From: Rhodovulum euryhalinum
GTDB taxonomy: Bacteria > Pseudomonadota > Alphaproteobacteria > Rhodobacterales > Rhodobacteraceae
NCBI RefSeq assembly: GCF_004342445.1
Contig: NZ_SLWW01000009.1
Location: 124,001 to 188,000 of the forward strand
Length of the DNA stretch: 64,000 nt
Direction: 5' to 3'
This document shows positions 43,746-51,685 of this stretch, in pieces (positions within the stretch are counted from its first letter, which is position 1; each line of letters begins with the position of its first letter). The notes beneath the pieces were generated by a model. That model ran no database searches, was not told the origin of the DNA, and saw only the letters and a program-made list of their open reading frames with translations. The position numbers and the translations under genes are program-made.

Positions 43746-44171
43746 TCAGCAGATCTTCTGCCCGCTCATCCCGATCGCGACGGTATGCTGGGGCAACAGG
43801 CCCATCTGTTCGAAGAACGAGACGAAATCGAAGGTGTTGTAGGCCTCGGCGATACGCTCGCCCTCGAACCGTGCCATCAGCTGGCCAAGCGCGCGCAGCG
43901 GTTTGCCGTCGCTCGGCCGTTCCGCCTCACATTCGATCAGCGCGGCAAGCCAGTCGCCCGATTCCACGGCCTTGACGATACGGAATCGCGGCGTGGTCAC
44001 CAGGTTGACCAAGGCCATGGCGAAGACGCCGATATCCTCGGGACCGACCTGCATGTCGTCCATCAGGCCCTCGGCCCGGGTCCCTTCGGTGAACAACGTG
44101 CCTACGGCCTCGAAATCGCCCTCGATATAGACGCGGCGATACCAGTCTTCCAAACGTGCGATACGGTCCAA
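43746..44171 (-). CDS. NTF2/SnoaL-like protein
   Basis: A 141-residue cone-shaped NTF2-like protein: RIARLEDWYRRVYIEGDFEA, then GTLFTEGTRAEGLMDDMQVG, FRIVKAVESGDWLAALIECE and IAEAYNTFDFVSFFEQMGLL, the pattern of SnoaL/ester-cyclase-like proteins. It binds or transforms small hydrophobic molecules; the reaction is unknown. It stands alone on the minus strand, flanked by non-coding gaps of about 220 and 140 bases. Confidence 0.75.
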   Translation of the reverse strand: MDRIARLEDWYRRVYIEGDFEAVGTLFTEGTRAEGLMDDMQVGPEDIGVFAMALVNLVTTPRFRIVKAVESGDWLAALIECEAERPSDGKPLRALGQLMARFEGERIAEAYNTFDFVSFFEQMGLLPQHTVAIGMSGQKIC

Positions 44172-44311
44172 GACACGTCCTCCTGTTGCGCTCTTGTCTT
44201 GTTGTCGTACGAAAGGGTTAAGGAAGGGCTCAGGTGATGACGATTGCGCGAGGGCCGGTGCCGTATCCAGCGTCCGGGCGCCGAAACGCCCGGACCCCGG
44301 GAACGGCCGTG

Positions 44312-44917
44312 TCAGTTCCGTGAAGGAAAGATCCCCTGCAGCGCGACGCAGAAACGGATCACCTGGAAGGGCGGCATGGTGCCGACCGGCTGCCCGCCAC
44401 CGGTGGCGCCGATCGCGCTGCCGGACATCTGCGCGTCGGGCGGTCCGCCCGCGTAGATTGTCTCGCGCCCGACATTTGCCGGAAGGTTGCCCGTGGGATC
44501 CGGGCTTGCGCCGGCTGCGGTCGTCGCGTTCAGGCCGTGGCTGTGCGGCGGCATCTGGTTCACGGTGAGCGTGGTGGTCTCGGAGCCGCCTTTCTGTCCC
44601 AGCGGGCGCTGGCTCAACCCGGGCGCGGCCCCCGTATGCACCGGCATCCGGCCGCGCAGATCAGGCAGGGCGAAGGTCGTCCGCCCATCGCCACCGAACG
44701 TCGTGCCGTAAAGCGAGAACAGCGCCTGGTTCTGGGCGATTGGCAGAAGCTGGCCATCGGCCTCGGCCCAGGCCCTCGGGCAGAAGCTGTAGCCGACCAT
44801 CATGATCTCGCCAATGAACGGTTCGGGCCCGGCTGATGCAGAGGTGGGAACCAACGGTGCGGCAAGGCACAGGCATGAGATCAGCGCCGCCGGAAGCGGT
44901 CGGGTCGGATAGGTCAT
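44312..44917 (-). CDS. exported tail-collar (microcystin-dependent-protein-like) protein
   Basis: A 201-residue protein with a signal peptide (PLPAALISCLCLAAPLVPTS, cut near ASAGPEP) and a phage tail collar domain: FIGEIMMVGYSFCPRAWAEA, DGQLLPIAQNQALFSLYGTT, then TFALPDLRGRMPVHTG and MPPHSHGLNATTAAG. Proteins of this type are found as exported MdpB-like proteins in bacteria; they are thought to bind at surfaces. It ends with FCVALQGIFPSRN, the family C-terminal. It lies 49 bases after the VPLPA-CTERM gene on the same strand, so the two may be a cell-surface pair. A phage origin is possible but no other phage gene is near. Confidence 0.85.
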   Translation of the reverse strand: MTYPTRPLPAALISCLCLAAPLVPTSASAGPEPFIGEIMMVGYSFCPRAWAEADGQLLPIAQNQALFSLYGTTFGGDGRTTFALPDLRGRMPVHTGAAPGLSQRPLGQKGGSETTTLTVNQMPPHSHGLNATTAAGASPDPTGNLPANVGRETIYAGGPPDAQMSGSAIGATGGGQPVGTMPPFQVIRFCVALQGIFPSRN

Positions 44918-44966
44918 TGGGGGTCTCCCTGTCTTGGGTTGTCGAACCTGTGGCGCGCCCGCCGCT

Positions 44967-45716
44967 TCAGCCGCGCGGGCGGCGATGCAGGAGTCCGAGC
45001 CCCGCGAGTGCCCCCAGCAGCAAGGGCAGGCTCGCCGGGATCGGCACCGGCGCTGGCCCGGGCGGGGCATTGCCTGCGAGATCGAAGGTAAGCGTGAAGG
45101 TGCTGAGACCGGCCATGCCGCCGACGCCGGTGTTTCCTTCGATGGACCCTTCGAACAGGTAGGATGAGGCCGCCGTCAGGCTCTGCGAGTCGGAACTGGC
45201 GGAGGAGGGGACGAAGCCCGGCGCCTCGAAGATTTCCAGCCGGTCCCCTGGAATCGAGAAGCCGCCCGGCGCAAAGACCACTTCGCTGACCGCGTCGCCG
45301 CTGGCGGAAAGGTCGCCGCCGCCGAGGCTGGCGCCAATGATCTGGCGGGTCGATGGCGCGGCGACGGAGACGGTGAAGTCGAGGAAGAATTCGAAGATGT
45401 GGTCGAGGTTGGTTCCGGGGGGCGCGCCGGCAATGCTGATGCCCGGCGCGATCGTGGCGGTCAGGCTGACGGTACTGGCCGTTGCGGCGGTCGTGATCTC
45501 GATCTGCGAGGCGGAAACCGGGCGGTCACCCGCGAATGGCGTCTCGCTGTCGAAGAAATCCGTGAAGGCAAAGTTGTCGAACGTCACATCGCCCTGGATG
45601 AGCGTGGACCCCGCGATCAGGTTGCTCAGCGTGGTCGCATGGGCGCCGACCGGTGAGAGGGCGAGACCAAGCAAGATCGTGGCGGCGCTGCACCCTGCGA
45701 TTTCAGAAAATTTCAT
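44967..45716 (-). CDS. VPLPA-CTERM sorting-domain exported protein
   Basis: A 249-residue protein with signal peptide (GCSAATILLGLALSPVGAHA) and a C-terminal sorting signal of the PEP-CTERM class: VPIPASLPLLLGALAGLGLL followed by HRRPRG. Such tails are cut by an exosortase, releasing or anchoring the protein in connection with exopolysaccharide. The body is rich in Ser/Thr/Gly and beta-strand-like with few charges. Start at 45716 (MKFSEI) is preferred to an ATG three codons upstream because AGGGGG then has nine-base spacing. No exosortase gene is in the window. Confidence 0.88.
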   Translation of the reverse strand: MKFSEIAGCSAATILLGLALSPVGAHATTLSNLIAGSTLIQGDVTFDNFAFTDFFDSETPFAGDRPVSASQIEITTAATASTVSLTATIAPGISIAGAPPGTNLDHIFEFFLDFTVSVAAPSTRQIIGASLGGGDLSASGDAVSEVVFAPGGFSIPGDRLEIFEAPGFVPSSASSDSQSLTAASSYLFEGSIEGNTGVGGMAGLSTFTLTFDLAGNAPPGPAPVPIPASLPLLLGALAGLGLLHRRPRG

Positions 45717-45729
45717 CCGCCCCATCCCC

Positions 45730-45750
45730 CTGGAAATATTATTATTCCAG
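45730..45750. repeat. AT-rich dyad before the VPLPA-CTERM gene
   Basis: CTGGAA-N9-TTCCAG, 6-bp arms around an A+T centre, in otherwise GC-rich DNA, overlapping the region of the ribosome-binding site. Candidate operator or RNA hairpin for the surface-protein gene. Confidence 0.4.
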
Positions 45751-45819
45751 TGTGTCGGTCGCGGCGCGTTTTGGCAAGAAAAATCGCCCCTTCCACGAAA
45801 TGATGGATTCAGGACACGT

Positions 45820-46140
45820 AAAAAGGGAAGTGCAGGCTTCTGTTGCCAGGTGCCTGCGAACCCCGCCTTACGTTGCTAGACGCAAGGGCTTAGATTTGGT
45901 TTTGCGCACTGCTTACGCAGCGAGCGCCACCGGAGCACGGTTGTCATTGGCAACTATCATGCTTGCACCGATAACGGTGGTAGCTCACCGGGCGAAAGCC
46001 ATCCCCTTTAGACGTCCGTCGATCCTGTTTCGGCCCCATGATCCCGCCAATGTGGGATTTTGGTGGAGCCGCCGGGTACCGCCCCCGGGTCCGATCCGCT
46101 TATTACGGGCGCGTTTATCGCCATAGTCCCTTGCGGGACA
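45820..46140 (-). ncRNA. ssrA: two-piece (circularly permuted) tmRNA
   Basis: On the minus strand the acceptor piece comes first and ends CGGCTCC-A-CCA at 46061. Before it a T-arm-like CCGGG-GGCGGTA-CCCGG lacks the usual TTC loop, as known for alphaproteobacterial tmRNA. After a 23-base intervening segment the coding piece starts GGGGCCG at 46037, which pairs with the acceptor end over seven pairs with G-U at pair three, the alanine identity element. The tag frame (45913-45951) reads ANDNRAPVALAA then TAA. The terminator GCAGGC...GCCTGC (45832-45857) with a T run ends the gene near 45820. tmRNA frees stalled ribosomes and tags proteins for ClpXP, aided by SspB (43059-43526). Confidence 0.95.
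45832..45857 (-). terminator. intrinsic terminator of ssrA
   Basis: Minus strand: GCAGGC / GCCTGC 6-bp stem, then ACTTCCC and a run of five T's at 45824-45820. The stem may also be part of the mature coding piece. Confidence 0.6.
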
Positions 46141-46145
46141 GCACG

Positions 46146-46174
46146 AATGTAGGGGCATGGGCCGAGTCGTGCAA
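46146..46174 (-). promoter_or_regulatory. promoter of ssrA
   Basis: Minus strand TTGCAC (46174-46169), exactly 17 bases, TACATT (46151-46146). Transcription would begin near 46139, where a GTCCC-GCAA-GGGAC hairpin starts. Strong match for a stable RNA promoter. Confidence 0.75.
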
Positions 46175-46181
46175 GGGGCGC

Positions 46182-46352
46182 TCAGTTCCCCGGCAGCGAA
46201 GCGCAATGCGCGCCCCCCGACGCCTGCCCGGATCCCAGCGCCAGCAGGGGCGGCGCGGTGAAGGGATCGAGCGGCGACGAGGTGGCAAGGTCAAGCACCA
46301 GCACCCCGCCCAGCGCGGCCAGAAGGACGATCACGACGGGCTTGCGGGTCAT
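46182..46352 (-). CDS. small membrane protein coupled to the YeeE/YedE transporter
   Basis: A 56-residue protein with one N-terminal hydrophobic helix (VVIVLLAALGGVLVLDLATS) and a Pro/Ser/Gly tail ending GGAHCASLPGN with one cysteine. Its ATG overlaps the stop of the YeeE/YedE gene (ATGA). It may be an accessory subunit of the transporter or a periplasm-facing thiol protein, as the cysteine lies in the likely outer tail. No known family was recognised. Confidence 0.6.
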   Translation of the reverse strand: MTRKPVVIVLLAALGGVLVLDLATSSPLDPFTAPPLLALGSGQASGGAHCASLPGN

Positions 46353-47473
46353 CGGTGCGGCTCCAGACCCAGCCAGGGGCGCAGCTTGATCCCGTACCAT
46401 GACCCGGTGAAGGCCGCCGCGAACCACGCCCAGCCATGCAGCGACCCCGTCGAGATGCCGCTGAACAGCGCCCCGATGTTGCAGCCGAAGGCCAGCCGCG
46501 AGGAATAGCCCAGCAGGAAACCCGCCACGATCACCGCGATCCAGGCATGGACCGGGTGGCCCGAGACCCGGGCGGTCAGCCCGTCGCGCCACCATGCCGC
46601 CAGCGCCGCCCCCGCGATCAGTCCGATATCGGTCAGCGAGGTGACATCGGTCAGCAGGCTCTGTTCCAGCCGCTCGACATTGCCGGGCGCCGACCAGAAG
46701 GCCGAGCCCGACAGGTCGGCTCCCAGCGCGGTGACGCCCTTTGCCACCCAAAGCCCCAGGCCATAGACCACGCCCCAGGGCTGGCCTGCGACCACCAGAT
46801 GCACGATCGCAAGCCCCGCGACGATCAGCGCCGCGACCCAGAGTCGGCCGGGCAGTGTCCGCTTGCCGGGTTCGGCCACCGCCAGTGCGATGCCCGCGAC
46901 CGCCGCCAGCGCCACCAGCGTCAGCGCAAGCCCCGTGGTGCCCGACAGCACCGCCACCGGCAGGCTGCCGAGGCCGGTCCACCAGGTCAGGTGATACGCG
47001 CCGGCGAAACTGCCGATGCAGAAGAAGGGCAGGGCAAGCGCGCTGACGACGTTCCCGGACCCCGCATTGACCAGCGTGCCAGACCCGCAGCCCAGCACGA
47101 TCTGCATGCACATCCCGAACACGAAGGCGCCGCCGATCATGGCATAGCCCACCGGCGCATGCGCCCCCATAAGCTCGGTCGGGTTGGCCGCAAGCAAGGG
47201 AAAGGCCGCCACCGCCACCAGCCCGATGCAGATCATCTGCGCCACCATCCCGGTGGCGTCGCGGAACAGGATCAGCCGCCGCCACGGGCCGGTAAAGCCG
47301 AAACGCAGCCCCTCCATCGCGATACCGAAGCCAAGCCCGATCAGCAGCAGCGCGCCATAGCGCGGCCCGGCCAGCGCCGCGACGGCCAGGGCCGCGGCCA
47401 GGGCTGCGAGCACCGCCAGGGCGCGGCCCCTCAGGCGCGGCGCAACCTGCGCCTCGAGCGTCGTGTCGGTCAT
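46349..47473 (-). CDS. YeeE/YedE-family thiosulfate/sulfur transporter
   Basis: A 374-residue inner-membrane protein with about nine or ten hydrophobic segments. YeeE/YedE proteins import thiosulfate or other sulfur compounds. Conserved cysteine motifs that relay the substrate are visible: VLGCGSGTLVNAGSGNVVSA and FGCNIGALFSGISTGSLHGW. It starts seven bases after the rhodanese gene stop and overlaps the small membrane gene at its end, forming a three-gene sulfur unit (rhodanese, transporter, small protein). An N-terminal non-conserved part of about 20 residues precedes the first TM. Confidence 0.92.
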   Translation of the reverse strand: MTDTTLEAQVAPRLRGRALAVLAALAAALAVAALAGPRYGALLLIGLGFGIAMEGLRFGFTGPWRRLILFRDATGMVAQMICIGLVAVAAFPLLAANPTELMGAHAPVGYAMIGGAFVFGMCMQIVLGCGSGTLVNAGSGNVVSALALPFFCIGSFAGAYHLTWWTGLGSLPVAVLSGTTGLALTLVALAAVAGIALAVAEPGKRTLPGRLWVAALIVAGLAIVHLVVAGQPWGVVYGLGLWVAKGVTALGADLSGSAFWSAPGNVERLEQSLLTDVTSLTDIGLIAGAALAAWWRDGLTARVSGHPVHAWIAVIVAGFLLGYSSRLAFGCNIGALFSGISTGSLHGWAWFAAAFTGSWYGIKLRPWLGLEPHR

Positions 47474-47480
47474 GGATGCC

Positions 47481-48440
47481 TCAATACTTGCCAGTCACGC
47501 GGTTCCACAGATTGCGGATCGGCCCCGGAACATTGGCCATCTCGTTCCCCGAGCTGGACCAGCCGACCATGGACTCGGGGTACAGCCGCACCCCCTCGAT
47601 GCCCGCCAGTTCGCTGAGCGCGAACCAGTTCGTCGCGGCCCAGTGGCCGGTATTGCAGAACGACACCAGCCGGTCGCCCGGCTCGAACCCGTTCGCGGCG
47701 GCCAGACGCTCGACGATCGCCGGTTCGATCCGCGCGGGCGCGTCGCCGAACCATCCCGAATGGGTGAAATAGCGCGACTGGGGCAGGGTGCCGGGGCGGG
47801 CGGCGGCGTCATGCTTGGCGTTTCCCTCCCAGAATTCGGCGGGACGCGCGTCGATCAGTTCGCCGGGCGCGCTGCCCGCGACGATCTGTTCGACATACTG
47901 GGTGGCGGCCAGCCACTTGTCCGAAAAGGTGATGGTGACGTCGCTGGGCATGGGCGTCACCGGCCCTGTCTCGACGGGCTGCTTGGCCTCTTCCCAGCCG
48001 TTCATTCCACCGTTGAGGATGGCAAGCGAACTGACCCCGCTGGATTTCAGCGTCCAGTAGACCCGCGCGGCCGAGCCGAAATCGGTCTGGTCGCTGCCTT
48101 GGTGGACGATCACGGTGGGCCGGTCCAGCGTCACGCCGACCGAGCGCAGCACCTCGGTCAGCTTGTCCTCGGGGATCAGCGCGCCCGGGTTCTCCTTGGG
48201 ACCGCGGAACAGGTTGTAGGGCGCGTGCACCGCGCCGGGGATGTGGCCCGCCTCGAACAATGTCTGCTCGCTGCCCTCGACCTTGCCCGGGCGTATGTCC
48301 AGGATCAGCGGGTCAACCGCCGCGCGCGACCCGGCCAGCGCGGGCGCGTCGATCAGCGGGCCGAACGCGGCCTCCTGGGCCGGCAGGGGCTGCGCCAGCA
48401 GCGCGAGGGCGAAGGCGATGGGGGGCAGATGTTTCGTCAT
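47481..48440 (-). CDS. exported two-domain rhodanese (sulfurtransferase)
   Basis: A 319-residue periplasmic protein with signal peptide (PPIAFALALLAQPLPAQEAA) and two rhodanese modules. The first (ILDIRPGKVEGSEQTLFEAG, VIVHQGSDQTDFGSAARVYW) lacks the catalytic Cys, having His-Gln-Gly. The second (GELIDARPAEFWEGNAKHDA, LVSFCNTGHWAATNWFALSE) has the active cysteine near residue 258. It would move sulfane sulfur in the periplasm, probably supplying or receiving it from the adjacent YeeE/YedE transporter. Start at 48440 gives the signal peptide; longer versions begin in Arg-rich noise. Confidence 0.92.
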   Translation of the reverse strand: MTKHLPPIAFALALLAQPLPAQEAAFGPLIDAPALAGSRAAVDPLILDIRPGKVEGSEQTLFEAGHIPGAVHAPYNLFRGPKENPGALIPEDKLTEVLRSVGVTLDRPTVIVHQGSDQTDFGSAARVYWTLKSSGVSSLAILNGGMNGWEEAKQPVETGPVTPMPSDVTITFSDKWLAATQYVEQIVAGSAPGELIDARPAEFWEGNAKHDAAARPGTLPQSRYFTHSGWFGDAPARIEPAIVERLAAANGFEPGDRLVSFCNTGHWAATNWFALSELAGIEGVRLYPESMVGWSSSGNEMANVPGPIRNLWNRVTGKY

Positions 48441-48642
48441 GTCGGTCACCTCTGGTTGATGGGCCGAACCTGCGGCGGGACATCGCGCGGCGCAATACCG
48501 CATGGCGCGACTCACACTAACGCGAATCCCGGAAAAAATCGCCCGTTCTTTGTGCTGATATCCTTGCGGACGGATTTTCGCGGACACACGCCCCGGCAGG
48601 AAACCGGTTGCCGACGGCGCCGGAAAAAAGGATCCGGTCGCA

Positions 48643-48671
48643 GCGCCCCTGCCGCGATGCGGCAAGGGCGC
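48643..48671 (-). terminator. terminator of the ABC substrate-binding protein gene
   Basis: GCGCCCTTGCCGC-ATC-GCGGCAGGGGCGC on the minus strand, a 13-bp stem with one G-T pair, 11 bases after the stop; CCTTTTTTCC occurs a few bases beyond. Confidence 0.7.
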
Positions 48672-48681
48672 GGGGCCGGGA

Positions 48682-49725
48682 TCAGAACCCGGCCTTGATC
48701 TTCTCGAATTCGGCCGCCTGCTTTTCGCGCAGCTCTCCCGGCATCGGCAGTTGCGCCAGCACCGGTGCTTCGATCGGGCCAAGGCCCACCGCCGTCAGCG
48801 CCTCGTTGCCGATCGCATCCATCGCCTTGGCGTTCGACTGGCCATAGCCCGCGTCCAGCAACGCCTGGGTCGACGAGGGATCGAGCAGCGCGTTCATGAA
48901 GTCGTAGGCCTTGTCCTCGGAGCCTTCGCCATCCTTCAGGTTGACATAGCCGCACAGCCACAGCGACGAGCCCTCGGCCGCTTCGCGCTGAAACCCGATG
49001 GGAAAGCCTTCCTCGGCCATGGTCGGCACTGTCTCGTTCCAGGCCCAGGCGACCAGAACCTCGCCGGACGCCAGCAACTGCGCCAGTTCGCCGGGGTCCA
49101 CCCAATAGGTGCGCAGGTTCGGATGCACCTCGCGCAGCCAGGCGGACGCGGCCTGGAACTGTTCGTCGGTCGCCGTCGCCCAGTTGGTCGTTCCGGTCGC
49201 CAGATAGGCCAGCGCATAGGCGTCATCGACATTGTCGGGCAGCGTCACGCGGCCTGCGTATTTCGGATCCTTGAAGACGTTCAGCGAGGCCACGTCCCCG
49301 GCGGGAACCTCGTTCGTGTTGTAGGCGATCGCGGTCGAGCCGAAGTCGGACGGAATGAAGAAGACCTCGGCGCCGGTATCGGCAACGTCGGTGCCCTTGA
49401 GATCGGCGTTCAGGTCACCCCAGGCCTCGATCCGGCTGATGTCCCAAGGTTCCAGGATGCCCGACTCGACCCATTTCGTCACCGAGCCGGCGCAGACATG
49501 GCTGACATCGGCGCGAAAGCCCGAGCGCAGTTTCTGGAACGCCTCTTCCTCGTCGCCGAAGAAGGTGAAGCTGGGCGTTTCCCCATGTTTTTCAGCATAT
49601 TTCGTGTGGAAGGCTTCGTTCTCGAAACCCGAGTAGTCGAAGACCAGCAAGTCGGGGTCGGCGGCCCAGGCGGCGGTGCCGATCAGCATGGCGGCGGAGC
49701 TGGCGAGGAAAGTGCGCATCGTCAT
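48682..49725 (-). CDS. ABC transporter substrate-binding protein (polyamine/spermidine type), orphan
   Basis: A 347-residue periplasmic binding protein with signal peptide (RTFLASSAAMLIGTAAWAAD). The fold is of the PotD/iron-type cluster: LLVFDYSGFENEAFHTKYAE, then DVSHVCAGSVTKWVESGILE, AWAWNETVPTMAEEGFPIGF and LCGYVNLKDG. It would carry a small charged organic ligand, plausibly a polyamine, to a membrane permease. The permease and ATPase genes are absent on both sides, and a strong terminator follows, so it is a single gene. The ligand is uncertain. Confidence 0.85.
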   Translation of the reverse strand: MTMRTFLASSAAMLIGTAAWAADPDLLVFDYSGFENEAFHTKYAEKHGETPSFTFFGDEEEAFQKLRSGFRADVSHVCAGSVTKWVESGILEPWDISRIEAWGDLNADLKGTDVADTGAEVFFIPSDFGSTAIAYNTNEVPAGDVASLNVFKDPKYAGRVTLPDNVDDAYALAYLATGTTNWATATDEQFQAASAWLREVHPNLRTYWVDPGELAQLLASGEVLVAWAWNETVPTMAEEGFPIGFQREAAEGSSLWLCGYVNLKDGEGSEDKAYDFMNALLDPSSTQALLDAGYGQSNAKAMDAIGNEALTAVGLGPIEAPVLAQLPMPGELREKQAAEFEKIKAGF

Positions 49726-49845
49726 TCGTCGTCCCTGTGCTTCGGGGTGAGGTATGCGCGGCCACGCTAGCGGTGCGCTGCGACTTGCTCAAGAAAAATA
49801 GGGGGACTCGCAACCGGCGCGCGGCTCTGTCAAAAGGGGGCGCGG

Positions 49846-50379
49846 ATGGAGGTCGAGATGGGCAGAACGCTGGTGACGGCCGACTGGTGCCGGGTGATGG
49901 CGCGCTACAACCGGTGGCAGAACCGCGCCGCCGTCGAGGCGGCTGGCGCGCTGCCGATCGAGATGCGCGAGGCCGATCGGGGCGCGTTCTGGGGCTCGAT
50001 CCGCGGAACGCTGTCGCATCTGCTTTGGGCCGATCACATGTGGATGTCGCGGCTCGACGGATGGGACAGGCCCGACGTGCCGCTGGCCGACAGCGGCGGG
50101 TTCGTCGCCGACTGGGCCGAGCTGCGCTCCAAGCGGCAGATCACCGATGCCCGGATCAGCCGGTGGACGCAGGCGCTGGACGACGATGCGCTGGCGGGCG
50201 AGCTGACCTGGCACTCGTCTCTGTCAGGGCGCGAGGTCACGATGCCCCGCGCATTGTGCGTGGCGCACATGTTCAACCACCAGACCCATCACCGCGGCCA
50301 GATCCACGCGATGCTGACCGCGGCCGGTGCCGATCCGGGCGCCACCGACCTGTTACTGATGCCCGACCTCGTCGGGTAA
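49846..50379 (+). CDS. DinB-family putative metal-dependent protein
   Basis: A 177-residue four-helix-bundle protein of the DinB/YfiT type. The metal ligands are His in IRGTLSHLLWADHMW and the HxxxH-like MFNHQTHHRGQIHAML. Such proteins are thiol-dependent or hydrolase-like metal enzymes; the substrate is unknown. An ATG at 49861 is also usable and would remove five residues. It precedes the AcuI-like gene by 23 bases, likely in one transcript. Confidence 0.85.
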   Translation: MEVEMGRTLVTADWCRVMARYNRWQNRAAVEAAGALPIEMREADRGAFWGSIRGTLSHLLWADHMWMSRLDGWDRPDVPLADSGGFVADWAELRSKRQITDARISRWTQALDDDALAGELTWHSSLSGREVTMPRALCVAHMFNHQTHHRGQIHAMLTAAGADPGATDLLLMPDLVG

Positions 50380-50402
50380 CGCGCAATCCGGGAGGGAAAG
50401 AG

Positions 50403-51395
50403 ATGTTCAAGGCGCTGGTCGTCGAAAAGGATGAGGACGGCAAGACCCATGCAAGCGTGCAGCAACTGGACGAGGCCCGGTTGCCCGAGGCCGAGGTCAC
50501 CGTTGCCGTCGAGTATTCCACGCTGAACTACAAGGACGGGCTGTGCATCGGGCCGGGCGGCGGGCTGGTGCGGACTTATCCCCACGTGCCGGGGATCGAC
50601 TTCGCGGGCACGGTCGAAGAGAGTTCCGACCCCCGCTACAGGCCCGGCGACCGCGTCGTGCTGACCGGCTGGCGCGTGGGCGAGGCCCATTGGGGCGGCT
50701 ATGCCCAGAAGGCCCGCGTCAAGGCCGACTGGCTGGTGCCGCTGCCCGATGGGCTGACCACGCGCGCCGCGATGGCGGTGGGCACGGCGGGGTTGACCGC
50801 GATGCTGGCGGTGATGGCGCTGGAGGATCACGGGCTGAAACCGGGCGACGGGCCGGTTCTGGTCACGGGGGCTGCAGGCGGGGTGGGGTCGGTCGCGACG
50901 GCGGTTCTGGCCAGACTCGGCCACGAGGTCGCCGCTGTCACCGGGCGGCCCGAGACCGCGGACTACCTGCGCGATCTGGGCGCGTCGCGGATCGTGCCGC
51001 GCGAGGAACTGACCGAGGTCACGAGAAAGCCCCTGGAAAGCGAGACCTGGGCGGGCTGCGTCGATTCCGTGGCCGGCGCGATGCTGGGGCGCATCCTCAA
51101 GCAGATGAAATACCGCACCTCGGTCGCGGCGGTGGGCCTGGCGGGCGGGGCGGCGATCGAGGGCGCGCTGATCACGCCGTTCATCCTGCGGGGCGTCAAC
51201 CTGCTGGGCATCGACAGCGTGCTGCGCCCCTATCAGGATCGGGTGCGCGCCTGGAACCGGCTCGCTGCCGACTTGCCGTTGGACAAGCTCGAGGCGATGA
51301 TCCGCCCCGCGACGCTGGCCGATCTGCCGGGGCTTGGCGCCGACATCCTCAAGGGCCGGGTACAGGGCCGCATCGTGGTGGACGTGAACGCCTGA
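50403..51395 (+). CDS. acuI: acrylyl-CoA reductase AcuI-type (MDR superfamily)
   Basis: A 330-residue medium-chain reductase lacking structural and catalytic zinc ligands. N-terminal GroES-like half (KALVVEKDEDGKTHASVQQL, STLNYKDGLCIGPGGG) and NADPH-binding half (GPVLVTGAAGGVGSVATAVL). Family matches place it with AcuI, which reduces acrylyl-CoA to propionyl-CoA, detoxifying acrylate made from DMSP or 3-hydroxypropionate. In Rhodobacter sphaeroides acuI is with acuR and dddL; these are absent here, so a general acrylyl-CoA role is likelier than dedicated DMSP use. The product propionyl-CoA joins the same pool as the valine route. Confidence 0.88.
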   Translation: MFKALVVEKDEDGKTHASVQQLDEARLPEAEVTVAVEYSTLNYKDGLCIGPGGGLVRTYPHVPGIDFAGTVEESSDPRYRPGDRVVLTGWRVGEAHWGGYAQKARVKADWLVPLPDGLTTRAAMAVGTAGLTAMLAVMALEDHGLKPGDGPVLVTGAAGGVGSVATAVLARLGHEVAAVTGRPETADYLRDLGASRIVPREELTEVTRKPLESETWAGCVDSVAGAMLGRILKQMKYRTSVAAVGLAGGAAIEGALITPFILRGVNLLGIDSVLRPYQDRVRAWNRLAADLPLDKLEAMIRPATLADLPGLGADILKGRVQGRIVVDVNA

Positions 51396-51685
51396 ACCAG
51401 CTTTCGGGTGCCGCGCCACGGCGATGGCGCGGCGCATCCGTATTTATATGATATTTGTCAATCGTTTGTGGTGTGTTCCTGATGTGGTTCGGGCGCGCTT
51501 TCGGCCGCCCGGCGCTGAATTTTTGCGCGGCCCCGGTTGGCCATATGGGATTTCCGCGATAGGCTTGCGTCGGGGACACCGAAACCAATACCGAACGAAG
51601 TCCCGAAAAAACCGACACGCGCGTCCGGTGCGGACGGCGGCGGCCGTCGCTGCATCTGCGCGCCCCAGAACGAGGGGAGAGCGAC

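Noticed and set aside
44312-44917. Prophage remnant suggested by the tail-collar domain
   Set aside because: The protein has a signal peptide and no other phage gene, integrase or attachment site is near; exported relatives are known in non-phage settings.
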